Assembly: GCF_004801375.1 (NCBI RefSeq)
Contig: NZ_SSNZ01000005.1
Location: 1 to 64,000 of the forward strand
Direction: 5' to 3'
DNA from: Flavobacterium supellecticarium
GTDB taxonomy: Bacteria; Bacteroidota; Bacteroidia; Flavobacteriales; Flavobacteriaceae
Length of the DNA: 64,000 bases
Positions within the stretch are counted from its first letter, which is position 1; each line of letters begins with the position of its first letter. This document shows positions 47,277 through 54,521 of this stretch, in pieces. The position numbers and the translations under genes were made by a program. The notes under the pieces were generated by a model. It saw only the letters and a program-made list of their open reading frames with translations, had not been told where the DNA came from and did no database searches.

Positions 47277-48325
47277 ATGGTCAAAAAATTCACGCCGTTT
47301 CTTCTTTTATGCGCCTTATGCACCTTTATCCAGACCGTATCACAAACTCCTCCCGATGGGATACCTGTTCCGGGAATTATTCCTGTAGTGAATAAAAACA
47401 CACCCGATCCGATCGACAACAACCGATTATCAAGTCAGGACAGACAATCGATAATGCCTAGTGCTCCCACCGGAAATTCTTCCGAAGCAGGTATCACCGA
47501 AGGAAATCTAACCGTTTCGCTATCCGGAGCCGCAAACTATACGATCCCTATCGAAGTTTTACCCGGTATAAAGGGTATCGTTCCCCAAATCAGTTTGTCG
47601 TACGACAGTCAAAGCGGGAATAATATCGCCGGTTATGGCTGGTCCGTTTCCGGACTCTCTTCCATTACCCGAATCCCATCCACCAAATATCATGATGGAG
47701 TCAATGATCCTGTCGACTTTAACAATTTGGATCGTTTTGCACTGGATGGCCAGCGATTATTAATTAAAAATGGAACTTCCGGTACTTATGGAGCGAATGG
47801 AACGGTATATGAAACTGAAAATTTTTCGACTACAAAAGTGACCTCTTTTGGTGTTTCTCCATTAGGTGCTACCTATGGCCCTCAGTATTTCCTGGTAGAA
47901 TACCCTGACGGTTCAAAGGCGCAGTATGGCAATCACCTCGAATCGCGATCGGAACTAAAATGGTCTATCGACTATTGGGAAAACCCTCAGGGTATTCGTA
48001 TCAATTATTCCTACGCCAAGTTTTTAAACATTTCCCGGATCATGAGGATAAGCTATGGTGCCATTGGTACCAATCCAGGTTGCAATACGATATATTTCCA
48101 CTATAAAAAGAGAAATCGTTACGAAAATGCCTATATCGGAGGAATTCCTTTTACAGAGGCGTATATTCTAAGTTATATACAGGTACACCCAACCAATGCT
48201 TTTAATTCTCATTACAGAAAGTACACCTTAACCCACGATAGCAACTCATTAGGCTACGAAAGACTAACCCATATTACGGAATCCTCAGCATATGAAGGCA
48301 CTGTTAAAAGTCGGAATCCTACGGT
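47277..48325 (+). pseudogene. SpvB/RHS toxin N-terminal region, truncated by an IS
   Basis: About 350 codons remain. A signal peptide (MVKKFTPFLLLCALCTFIQTVSQ) precedes an SpvB/TcaC N-terminal domain (TEGNLTVSLSGAANYTIPIEVLPG, ISLSYDSQSGNNIAGYGWSVSGLSSI). The frame runs into the IS left end and stops at 48338 after VVSS. The rest of the gene, with YD repeats and toxin tail, is not found on the other side of the IS. It is the 5' half of an exported RHS-class gene lost to IS-associated deletion. Confidence 0.85.
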
Positions 48326-48365
48326 TGTCTCGTCCTGAAATAACGATACAAAAAAAAGCGTTATT

Positions 48366-48794
48366 ATGGAAACACAAACCACTTATGTTAAACGTACCCA
48401 AAAAGACTACTCCTTAAGTTTAAAGATTCAGATTACAAAGGAAATTGAATCGGGAGAATTGTCGACTTATGCAGCCCAGAAGAAATATGGTATCCAGGCA
48501 CGGTCCACAGTTGTGAATTGGCTCAGAAAATATGGTAACTTTGATTGGGAGAACCAAACACCATCAAATATGCCAAAGACACCAGAACAACGAATTATGG
48601 AGCTTGAAGCCAAGGTAAAACTCTTGGAAAAGCAGAAAGCCCAGCTTGAAAAACAAAACCATATTTCTGATTCTAAAGCTATTATTTTTGATATGATGAT
48701 AGACCTTGCGGAAAAGGAATACAATATCGATATTCGAAAAAACTTACCTCCCGGACAATCCAATCCTTTAGTCAAAAAAGGCAGGAAAACATAA
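48366..48794 (+). CDS. IS3-family transposase OrfA (DNA-binding subunit)
   Basis: 142 residues. The helix-turn-helix (IQITKEIESGELSTYAAQKKYGI ... TVVNWLRKYG) at ~20-58 is followed by a leucine-zipper-like helix (ELEAKVKLLEKQKAQLEKQ) at ~77-95. The end has a run of six A (48774-48779), next to which a -1 shift into orfB would occur. Confidence 0.9.
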   Translation: METQTTYVKRTQKDYSLSLKIQITKEIESGELSTYAAQKKYGIQARSTVVNWLRKYGNFDWENQTPSNMPKTPEQRIMELEAKVKLLEKQKAQLEKQNHISDSKAIIFDMMIDLAEKEYNIDIRKNLPPGQSNPLVKKGRKT

Positions 48795-48808
48795 GTTTTA
48801 CCTGTGGT

Positions 48809-49096
48809 TTGTTCGGGATAAACAGGCAGGTTTATTATCGAAGTATTAAGCGCGCTAAATTCAGAAGAACCTTGGCAGAACAGGTTGTAACACTTGTAAA
48901 AGAGCAACGTATAGCTCAACCTCGGTTAGGAACACGTAAACTGTATCATATTCTTATAACTGAACTTAAAGCATTAAAAGTAGGCCGAGATAAGTTTTTT
49001 GCTATTTTAAAAGCTAATCATTTATTGATACACCCCAAAAGGAGTTATCATCTTACCACATGGTCACACCATCGTTTTAAAAACATCCTAACTTGA
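48809..49096 (+). pseudogene. IS3-family transposase OrfB, 5' part
   Basis: 95 residues from a TTG; the open frame extends further upstream and would be reached by a -1 shift out of orfA. It holds the N-terminal HTH_21-type region (TLVKEQRIAQPRLGTRKLYH, KANHLLIHPKR). It ends at a TGA at 49094-49096 caused by a single missing A in a run of five A (49079-49083). Confidence 0.85.
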
Positions 49097-49659
49097 TAAA
49101 AGAGCTGGATATTACAAGACCGGAACAAGTGTGGGTATCAGATATCACCTATATTGGAAAACGAGAAAAGCCTTGTTATCTGAGTTTAATAACTGATGCC
49201 TATTCAAAAAAGATAATGGGATATGATGTATCTGATTCTCTCAGTACACAAGGCTGTATCAGAGCCTTAAAAATGGCTCGTAAGAATAGGATATTTAAGT
49301 CTGAATCATTGATACATCATTCTGACAGGGGAATACAATATTGTTCGGATGAGTATCAGTATTTATTAAAGAAATACAGTCTAAAATGCAGTATGACACA
49401 AAACTCAGATCCGTATGAAAACGCAGTGGCTGAAAGAATAAACGGAATATTAAAACAAGAGTTTAGAATTGATACCTATCATCTTGAACTATATTTAATG
49501 AAGAAACTCATAGCTGAGATTATTAACAAATATAACCAGATTAGACCACATTGGTCAAACTATATGCTAACACCTAATCAAATGCACTTACAAAGAAGTA
49601 TTAAAATAAAAACTTATAAAACAAAAAACAGAAGTAACTCGGAAGCTACTTCTGTCTAA
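49093..49659 (+). CDS. IS3-family transposase OrfB, catalytic core (frameshift-separated)
   Basis: 188 residues. It contains the DDE triad Asp17 (VWVSDITYIG), Asp78 (IHHSDRGIQYCS) and Glu114 (ENAVAERINGIL), with 35 residues between the last two, as in rve transposases. It starts at a TTG overlapping the stop of the 5' part. Adding one A restores the family sequence FKKHPNLIKELDITRP. Confidence 0.9.
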   Translation: MIKELDITRPEQVWVSDITYIGKREKPCYLSLITDAYSKKIMGYDVSDSLSTQGCIRALKMARKNRIFKSESLIHHSDRGIQYCSDEYQYLLKKYSLKCSMTQNSDPYENAVAERINGILKQEFRIDTYHLELYLMKKLIAEIINKYNQIRPHWSNYMLTPNQMHLQRSIKIKTYKTKNRSNSEATSV

Positions 49660-49926
49660 AAAATGTATTTTTACTACTATTAATCCTATATCGTTATTTT
49701 AGGACTAGTCACGGAGCTTTTTTTAAGCTTTTTCAGGAGTCTTGATTTTATAAAACTATAACAGTCTTTTCTAAAACATAACTTCCCGAATGATTTCTAC
49801 CTTTTTTAAATCAATAATTCACACTATACTTGAATGGCATCCCTATCTTTATCATTGGTACAAAAAAGTACTATTTGGTGTAACTAACAAACCTAATTAT
49901 TCAGACTAACACTAATTAATTTGATT

Positions 49927-50427
49927 ATGAGACATCGTTTAACTTATATTTTTTTTCTATTATCAGCCATATTAATAAATATGACTTCCTGTAATTTTGC
50001 ACCAGGAAGTTATCCGTACGCTGAAGAATATGATATTGACACATCTGAAAAACTTTTAATCACTGCTATAGAAAATTTCAAGAAACATCATCCGGAATTT
50101 AACATCCCAAATGCAGTCACTATAAAAGGTAATCCTACGATTTTAGAAGGTGGCCGTGGAGGAGTGGATGATTATTGGTATCATATCTATTTTTATTATC
50201 CGGACAGCAATCAGATAATTTATTCCTGGACTAGGCCAATAAATGATACCAAAACATCATTTGCATTTGTTAGTATCAATCAAGGTTTAGAAATTGGGAA
50301 TTGGAAAGAAATAAACCACGACTTGAAAGGTAAAGAAAACAGTTCTGAAAAAGAAAAGTTTGAACGGTTAATTCTTGATGGTGTCAAAAAAGAACTCTCT
50401 TATTTAAAGTCAACACATAATAACTAA
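49927..50427 (+). CDS. Orphan lipoprotein, possible immunity protein
   Basis: 166 residues from the ATG at 49927 (MRHRLTYIFFLLSAILINMTSC, with the lipobox Cys at 22). The mature protein is Tyr/Asp-rich with VDDYWYHIYFYYPDSNQIIYSW. It is AT-rich and lies between an IS that truncates an RHS gene and a palindromic repeat. It has the size and lipobox of the RHS immunity lipoproteins at the left end of the window, though the sequence is not clearly related. No family recognised. Confidence 0.55.
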   Translation: MRHRLTYIFFLLSAILINMTSCNFAPGSYPYAEEYDIDTSEKLLITAIENFKKHHPEFNIPNAVTIKGNPTILEGGRGGVDDYWYHIYFYYPDSNQIIYSWTRPINDTKTSFAFVSINQGLEIGNWKEINHDLKGKENSSEKEKFERLILDGVKKELSYLKSTHNN

Positions 50428-50549
50428 AAATATGTATAATAAATCACGAATTACAAATCATGTATATAATATTTTAAATCGTAAAATAAAAAGTAGTCCG
50501 TTCCATCTACATTAACAGATTAAGATTAGCGATACCATTTAACACACCA

Positions 50550-50582
50550 ACACCTGACAGGTTTTAAAAACCTGTCAGGTGT
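50550..50582. repeat. 33-bp palindromic repeat, copy 2
   Basis: The same arm as copy 1 (ACACCTGACAGGTTTT) and its perfect complement around one base. It lies 117 bp upstream of the methyltransferase start. Confidence 0.9.
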
Positions 50583-50698
50583 AAATAATGATTTCACAAG
50601 ACAATAACAGTCATTTCCAAGACATAACTTACCAAATAATTCTGACTCTTTTTTTAACGTCTAATTTTATTCTTCTTAATCTGCAAACGATAAAGCCC

Positions 50699-51688
50699 AT
50701 GCGTTTCGTAACACTAGAAGACATCAAAGACGTTTTTATTAAGTTGCATCAAAGAGGGTCAAATTTCCTGTTGTCCAAACTAAAAATAACGCCCTATGCC
50801 CGAACAAAAAGCGCTTTCAATCAAGAAAAAATAGACTGTGCCAATTTTTGGATTATCCCTGAAGTCAGACGAAGATGGAATCGCTTAATTACCGGTCATT
50901 CCGATATTGGTTATGAAGCATTTCTCAGCGCGAATTATTTTCAAAACGCTAAAGAGTTCAAAGTACTGGCACTCGGTTCAGGTGATTGTAGTCATGAACT
51001 ACTACTCGCAGAACTAAACCCACACTGGCAAATCGATTGTTTTGATTTCTGTGAAAAACGATTAAATAGCGCCATCAAAACCGCTAAAGACAAAAAACTA
51101 AATAATATTGCTTTCTATCTGGAAAATATTGTAACCTATAGTTTCGATTCCCAAAAATATAATGCCGTATTCTTTCATGCTTCACTACATCATTTCGACA
51201 AAATCCCGCATTTCCTAAAGCATACCGTTATACACAGTCTAAAACCAAAAGGATACTTGATCATCAATGAATATGTTGGAAAAAACAGACTTCAATATTC
51301 AAAGGAACAAATTGTGCACATCAACAAAGCACTACAGTCTATTCCGAAAGAATACCGAAAAATTCACAAAACAAGGTATTATAAAAACCATTTCTCCGGC
51401 AATGGAATCTTTAAAATGATTATTGCAGATCCTTCCGAATGTGTGGATTCAGAAAATATACTCCCTGCCATTTATACGCACTTTGATATCGTTTTAGAAA
51501 AACCATATGGCAACAATTTACTTCATAGTACCTTAAAAGATATTGCACATCATTTTATAGAAAACGACGACTTTACCGCCGATAAGCAACAGGTTTTACA
51601 AAATCTTTTTAAAATGGAGGACAACTTTCTACAATCCAATCCGAGCGATTATGTTTTTGGTATCTACCAGTTAAAAAATAAAGAGTAG
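50699..51688 (+). CDS. Class I SAM-dependent methyltransferase
   Basis: 329 residues from the ATG at 50699 (MRFVTLEDIKDVFIKLHQRG), chosen because the upstream extension is hydrophobic without family features. Motif I is VLALGSGDCSHELLL, with an acidic end of beta-2 in IDCFDFCEKRLN. Then come FFHASLHHFDKIPHFL and KPKGYLIINEYVG. It is a Rossmann methyltransferase of the UbiE/Methyltransf_25 type; the substrate is unknown. Confidence 0.85.
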   Translation: MRFVTLEDIKDVFIKLHQRGSNFLLSKLKITPYARTKSAFNQEKIDCANFWIIPEVRRRWNRLITGHSDIGYEAFLSANYFQNAKEFKVLALGSGDCSHELLLAELNPHWQIDCFDFCEKRLNSAIKTAKDKKLNNIAFYLENIVTYSFDSQKYNAVFFHASLHHFDKIPHFLKHTVIHSLKPKGYLIINEYVGKNRLQYSKEQIVHINKALQSIPKEYRKIHKTRYYKNHFSGNGIFKMIIADPSECVDSENILPAIYTHFDIVLEKPYGNNLLHSTLKDIAHHFIENDDFTADKQQVLQNLFKMEDNFLQSNPSDYVFGIYQLKNKE

Positions 51689-51692
51689 GCCA

Positions 51693-52007
51693 TTATTCGA
51701 TTTCTCCATAGTAGGCCGCAACACCTTCCAAAACATCTTGTCTAAGTATAGTGCTATTCGGAAATTTAACCAGCAAACCTTCTAAACACATAACAAATTC
51801 TTTATGCTGCGCTTTGTACGATATTGCTTCAAAACGCGAGGCGATCCATCCCAGTGTGTTTAGATCAAGGTTATTGATGGCATCTATTGCCTGTGGTAAG
51901 TCCGAAAGGATCATCGTAACGATTCGATCCAGGTCATCCGGAACAGTTGGATCATTTACGTGCTTCTGTTCAATGCCATGAACAATCGAGGCAATTGCTG
52001 TTTTCAT
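51693..52007 (-). CDS. Hypothetical helical protein (small)
   Basis: 104 residues, no signal peptide or membrane segment. It is mostly helical and acidic (DLDRIVTMILSDLPQAIDAINNLDLNTLGWIASRFEA). The size and helicity recall cytosolic immunity proteins but there is no toxin next to it. It is convergent with the methyltransferase, 4 bp apart. No family recognised. Confidence 0.6.
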   Translation of the reverse strand: MKTAIASIVHGIEQKHVNDPTVPDDLDRIVTMILSDLPQAIDAINNLDLNTLGWIASRFEAISYKAQHKEFVMCLEGLLVKFPNSTILRQDVLEGVAAYYGEIE

Positions 52008-52036
52008 TTTTAGGTTTAATTGGATTAAAAGCAGCT

Positions 52037-52069
52037 ACACCTGACAGGTTTTTGAAACCTGCCATGTGT
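52037..52069. repeat. 33-bp palindromic repeat, copy 3 (degenerate)
   Basis: Left arm as in the other copies; the right arm carries a few substitutions (GCCATGTGT in place of GTCAGGTGT). Confidence 0.8.
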
Positions 52070-52082
52070 AAACAATGCATAA

Positions 52083-52118
52083 CAAAAAAAGCCCTACATT
52101 TCTGTAAGGCTTTTCTTT
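52083..52118 (-). terminator. Terminator after the tRNA
   Basis: The stem AAAGCC-TACA / TGTA-GGCTTT contains one mismatch. On the minus strand it is followed by T-rich sequence; it also has a T-run on the plus strand. Confidence 0.7.
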
Positions 52119-52128
52119 TTTCCGCTAG

Positions 52129-52202
52129 TGGTCCCACTTGGGCTCGAACCAAGGACCACCTGATTATGAGTCAGGTGCTCTAACCAACTGAGCTATAGGA
52201 CC
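52129..52202 (-). tRNA. tRNA with anticodon CAT (Ile2 or elongator Met)
   Basis: 74 nt. The acceptor stem GGTCCTA pairs with TGGGACC, the D-arm begins AGCTCAGTTGGTTAGAGC, the anticodon loop CTCATAA sits on the CCTGA/TCAGG stem, and the T-arm is CTTGGTTCGAGCCCAAG. No CCA is encoded. The anticodon fits elongator Met or the lysidine-modified Ile2; sequence alone does not decide. It is the only RNA gene seen. Confidence 0.95.
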
Positions 52203-52248
52203 GGTTTAGAGGCTGCAATATTACTACTATTTTTCGTTTAGTGCAAAC

Positions 52249-52653
52249 TTATTCCAAAATTTCTTGACACAGTTCTACCAGTACACCATTGGTCCCTTTA
52301 GGGTGCAAAAAGGCCACTAGTTTGTTATCAGCGCCGCGTTTTGGTGTTTCGTTTAATACCGTAAATCCTTCCGATTTTAAACGGGCGATTTCCGAAACTA
52401 TGTCTTCTACATCAAAAGCAATATGGTGAATTCCTTCGCCTTTTTTCTCGATAAATTTTGCAATCGGACTATCCGGAGTGGTGGCTTCCAATAATTCTAT
52501 TTTATTCGGTCCGTTCCTAAAAAAAGACGTTTTCACTCCTTCACTGGCCACTTCCTCCTGTTTGTAGGCCGGCGCACCGAATAATTTTTCAAAAATAACA
52601 TTGGACACTTCAAGGTCTTTTACCGCTATTCCGATATGCTCTATTTTTCTCAT
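52249..52653 (-). CDS. mce: Methylmalonyl-CoA epimerase
   Basis: 134 residues from the ATG at 52653 (MRKIEHIGIAVKDLEVSN), chosen over an upstream ATG. Metal ligands of the vicinal-oxygen-chelate fold are in HIGIAVKDL (His6), GIHHIAFDVED and GVLVELCQE. It converts (S)- to (R)-methylmalonyl-CoA in propionate/odd-chain metabolism. It is divergent from rbfA. Confidence 0.94.
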   Translation of the reverse strand: MRKIEHIGIAVKDLEVSNVIFEKLFGAPAYKQEEVASEGVKTSFFRNGPNKIELLEATTPDSPIAKFIEKKGEGIHHIAFDVEDIVSEIARLKSEGFTVLNETPKRGADNKLVAFLHPKGTNGVLVELCQEILE

Positions 52654-52698
52654 TGTATTACTTGCTGTTTTGTTTTTTTGGTCGTTATCTTCCGAAAA

Positions 52699-52727
52699 CA
52701 AAGATAAAAAACTTTATCCGCCGCCAA
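52699..52727 (-). promoter_or_regulatory. Promoter of mce
   Basis: On the minus strand TTG (52725-52727) and TATCTTTG (52699-52706) are separated by 18 bp. The start codon is 45 bp downstream. Confidence 0.6.
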
Positions 52728-52755
52728 CTTTAAAACTTTACAATCCAAAAAATTG

Positions 52756-52763
52756 TACTTTTG
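52756..52763 (+). promoter_or_regulatory. Promoter -7 element of rbfA
   Basis: TACTTTTG matches TAnnTTTG and lies 4 bp before the rbfA ATG, so the mRNA would be nearly leaderless. The -33 region is poor. Confidence 0.45.
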
Positions 52764-52767
52764 CATC

Positions 52768-53160
52768 ATGGAAACAAATAGACAAAAAAAGATAGGAACC
52801 GTTTTGCAGAAAGATCTTGTTGATATTCTGCAGGGCGAAGTGCGTAAAAACGGAATTAGCAATCTAATTATTTCCGTATCGAAAGTAAGTGTCACCACCG
52901 ATTTATCTATCGCCAAAGTATACCTGAGTATTTTCCCGGCCGACAAAGGTGCGGAAATTCTAAACGCTATCCGTAGTAATACTCCATTGATCAAACACGA
53001 TTTGTCACAACGTGTAAAACTACAATTGCGCAAAGTACCCAATCTGGCTTTCTATATCGATGACAGCCTTGATTATATCGAAAAAATCGACAAAGCATTA
53101 AGCGGCGACGAAAATCCGATCGAAAACCCGGAACTTCTAATCAAACGAAAAAAATCGTAA
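52768..53160 (+). CDS. rbfA: 30S ribosome-binding factor RbfA
   Basis: 130 residues from the ATG at 52768 (METNRQKKIGTVLQKDLVDIL), chosen by family N-terminus. The KH-like core has ISVSKVSVTTDLSIAKVYLSIFP and the interface KLQLRKVPNLAFYIDDSLDY. It matures the 16S rRNA 5' end and is needed for cold growth. The next gene begins directly after its stop. Confidence 0.95.
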   Translation: METNRQKKIGTVLQKDLVDILQGEVRKNGISNLIISVSKVSVTTDLSIAKVYLSIFPADKGAEILNAIRSNTPLIKHDLSQRVKLQLRKVPNLAFYIDDSLDYIEKIDKALSGDENPIENPELLIKRKKS

Positions 53161-54360
53161 TTGAATTTCCCGTTTTACATAGCCAAACGATATACCGTTA
53201 GTTTTAGCAAAAGCACCGCGATCAATATCATTACCGGTATTGCATCGCTGGGTATTATTGTTAGTGCTATGTCTTTATTTGTCGTGCTTTCGGTTTTTAG
53301 TGGCCTACGGGAATTTAGTCTTTCGTTTGCCAACGATACCGATCCCGATCTGAAAATGTTCGGAAAAACCGGCAAATCACTCACCATTAGTCCGGAACAG
53401 GAAAAACAGCTTAAAAACACCAAAAGTATCGCGCTTTTTAGTAAAGTGGTTGAGGAACGCGTCTTGTTCTATTTTAACGGTAAGGAACAGGTGGCTTATT
53501 TAAAAGGTGTGGATAGCATCTATAGAAAAATCAATCCGTTTGAAAAGAAAATTTACGGTGGTCAATGGCTAAATCCAAATACCAGTCAGGTAGTCGTTGG
53601 GTATGGCATTACCAATAAATTGTCGATGGGACTTTTCGATTACAACAACACCTTTGAAGTTTTTGTACCAAAACCCGGCAAAGGTACGATCGACAATCCG
53701 AATGACGCTTTTAACAAAGCGGTTCTGGTTCCGATTGGGATTTATGCTATCAACGAAGATCTGGACAATAAATATGTTTTTTCCGATTTAGGATTAGCGC
53801 AGGAATTATTGCAATACAAACCCAATCAGGTGACTGCTATCGAGTTTCAGCTTAAAGCCGGAGCCGATGAAAATCTGGCATTATCCGAAATCAAATCTAT
53901 TTTTAAAGACTCCGTTTCAATCAAAACACGGGCACAGCTCAACGACAGTCTTTACAAGATGCTGAATACCGAAAATATTGCCGTTTACCTGATCTTTACA
54001 TTAGTGATCATCGTGGCATTATTCAATCTGATCGGTGCCTTGATCATGATGATTCTGGATAAAAAAGCCAATCTGAAAACGCTTTTTAATCTCGGTGCCG
54101 AAATCAAACATCTAAGAAGCATTTTTCTACTCCAAGGTAGTTTGATCACCGTAACCGGAGGACTAATCGGTTTAGTGCTCGGTATTATTGTGGTGATCCT
54201 GCAAAAACAGTTTTCATTGATCATGGTCACGCCAACAATGGCTTATCCGGTGGTTTTCGATATTATGAATATTCTTACCGTATTACTGACGATCGTTATT
54301 TTAGGCTTTCTGGCATCGCTTATCGCCTCCAGTCGGGTGAGTAAAAAATTATTGCAATAA
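53161..54360 (+). CDS. ABC transporter permease of the FtsX/LolE type
   Basis: 399 residues, TTG start directly after the rbfA stop. There is one N-terminal membrane segment (IITGIASLGIIVSAMSLFVVLSVF), a ~230-residue periplasmic domain, and three C-terminal segments with the FtsX motif (FNLIGALIMMILDKKANLKTLFNLGAE, LRSIFLLQGSLITVTGGLIG). By homology it is a LolC/E-like lipoprotein-release or MacB-type permease. No ATPase gene is in the window. Confidence 0.92.
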   Translation: MNFPFYIAKRYTVSFSKSTAINIITGIASLGIIVSAMSLFVVLSVFSGLREFSLSFANDTDPDLKMFGKTGKSLTISPEQEKQLKNTKSIALFSKVVEERVLFYFNGKEQVAYLKGVDSIYRKINPFEKKIYGGQWLNPNTSQVVVGYGITNKLSMGLFDYNNTFEVFVPKPGKGTIDNPNDAFNKAVLVPIGIYAINEDLDNKYVFSDLGLAQELLQYKPNQVTAIEFQLKAGADENLALSEIKSIFKDSVSIKTRAQLNDSLYKMLNTENIAVYLIFTLVIIVALFNLIGALIMMILDKKANLKTLFNLGAEIKHLRSIFLLQGSLITVTGGLIGLVLGIIVVILQKQFSLIMVTPTMAYPVVFDIMNILTVLLTIVILGFLASLIASSRVSKKLLQ

Positions 54361-54361
54361 A

Positions 54362-54391
54362 TTTTCTCCTGAAAAATAAATTCTATATTTG
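54362..54391 (+). promoter_or_regulatory. Promoter of the MATE transporter
   Basis: TATATTTG at 54384-54391, 19 bp after TTT at 54362-54364. The start codon is 130 bp downstream, leaving a long leader. Confidence 0.5.
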
Positions 54392-54412
54392 TCGCTCATT
54401 ATAACTGAACGC

Positions 54413-54461
54413 CGATGAAAGTTTCTGCATCGTCCTAACCTATCCGGTGATAATTTAGGAC
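54413..54461 (+). promoter_or_regulatory. Structured 5' leader of the MATE transporter
   Basis: Two adjacent hairpins: CGATG/CATCG (54413-54417 and 54428-54432) and GTCCTAA/TTAGGAC (54432-54438 and 54455-54461). A mini-ORF (ATG at 54415, Met-Lys-Val-Ser-Ala-Ser-Ser, TAA at 54436) runs through the first hairpin. Such a layout could be an attenuator or a riboswitch; no known class was recognised. Confidence 0.45.
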
Positions 54462-54521
54462 ACTTCGATTTATCTTCCCTTCCCTTTTTCGGGACCTTAT
54501 CAATCATTAATCCTAATTATT

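Larger units (their letters stand above)
48326..49711 (+). mobile_element. IS3-family insertion sequence (IS150-like)
   Basis: 1386 bp. The ends are imperfect inverted repeats: left TGTCTCGTCCTGAAATAACG, right (reverse complement) TGACTAGTCCTAAAATAACG, which differ at 3 of 20 positions. It contains orfA and orfB in the -1 relation typical of IS3. Flanks are CGGT on the left and CGGA on the right, so there is no clean target duplication, in line with a deletion at one side. A relic of the same left end is at 4704. Confidence 0.85.

Noticed and set aside
48322..49715. CGG on both sides of the IS as a target-site duplication.
   Set aside because: With the symmetric IS ends at 48326 and 49711 the flanks are CGGT and CGGA, which do not form a clean direct repeat adjoining both ends.
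52129..52202. Initiator tRNA-fMet.
   Set aside because: The acceptor stem starts with a G-C pair and the anticodon stem lacks the three G-C pairs of initiator tRNA.
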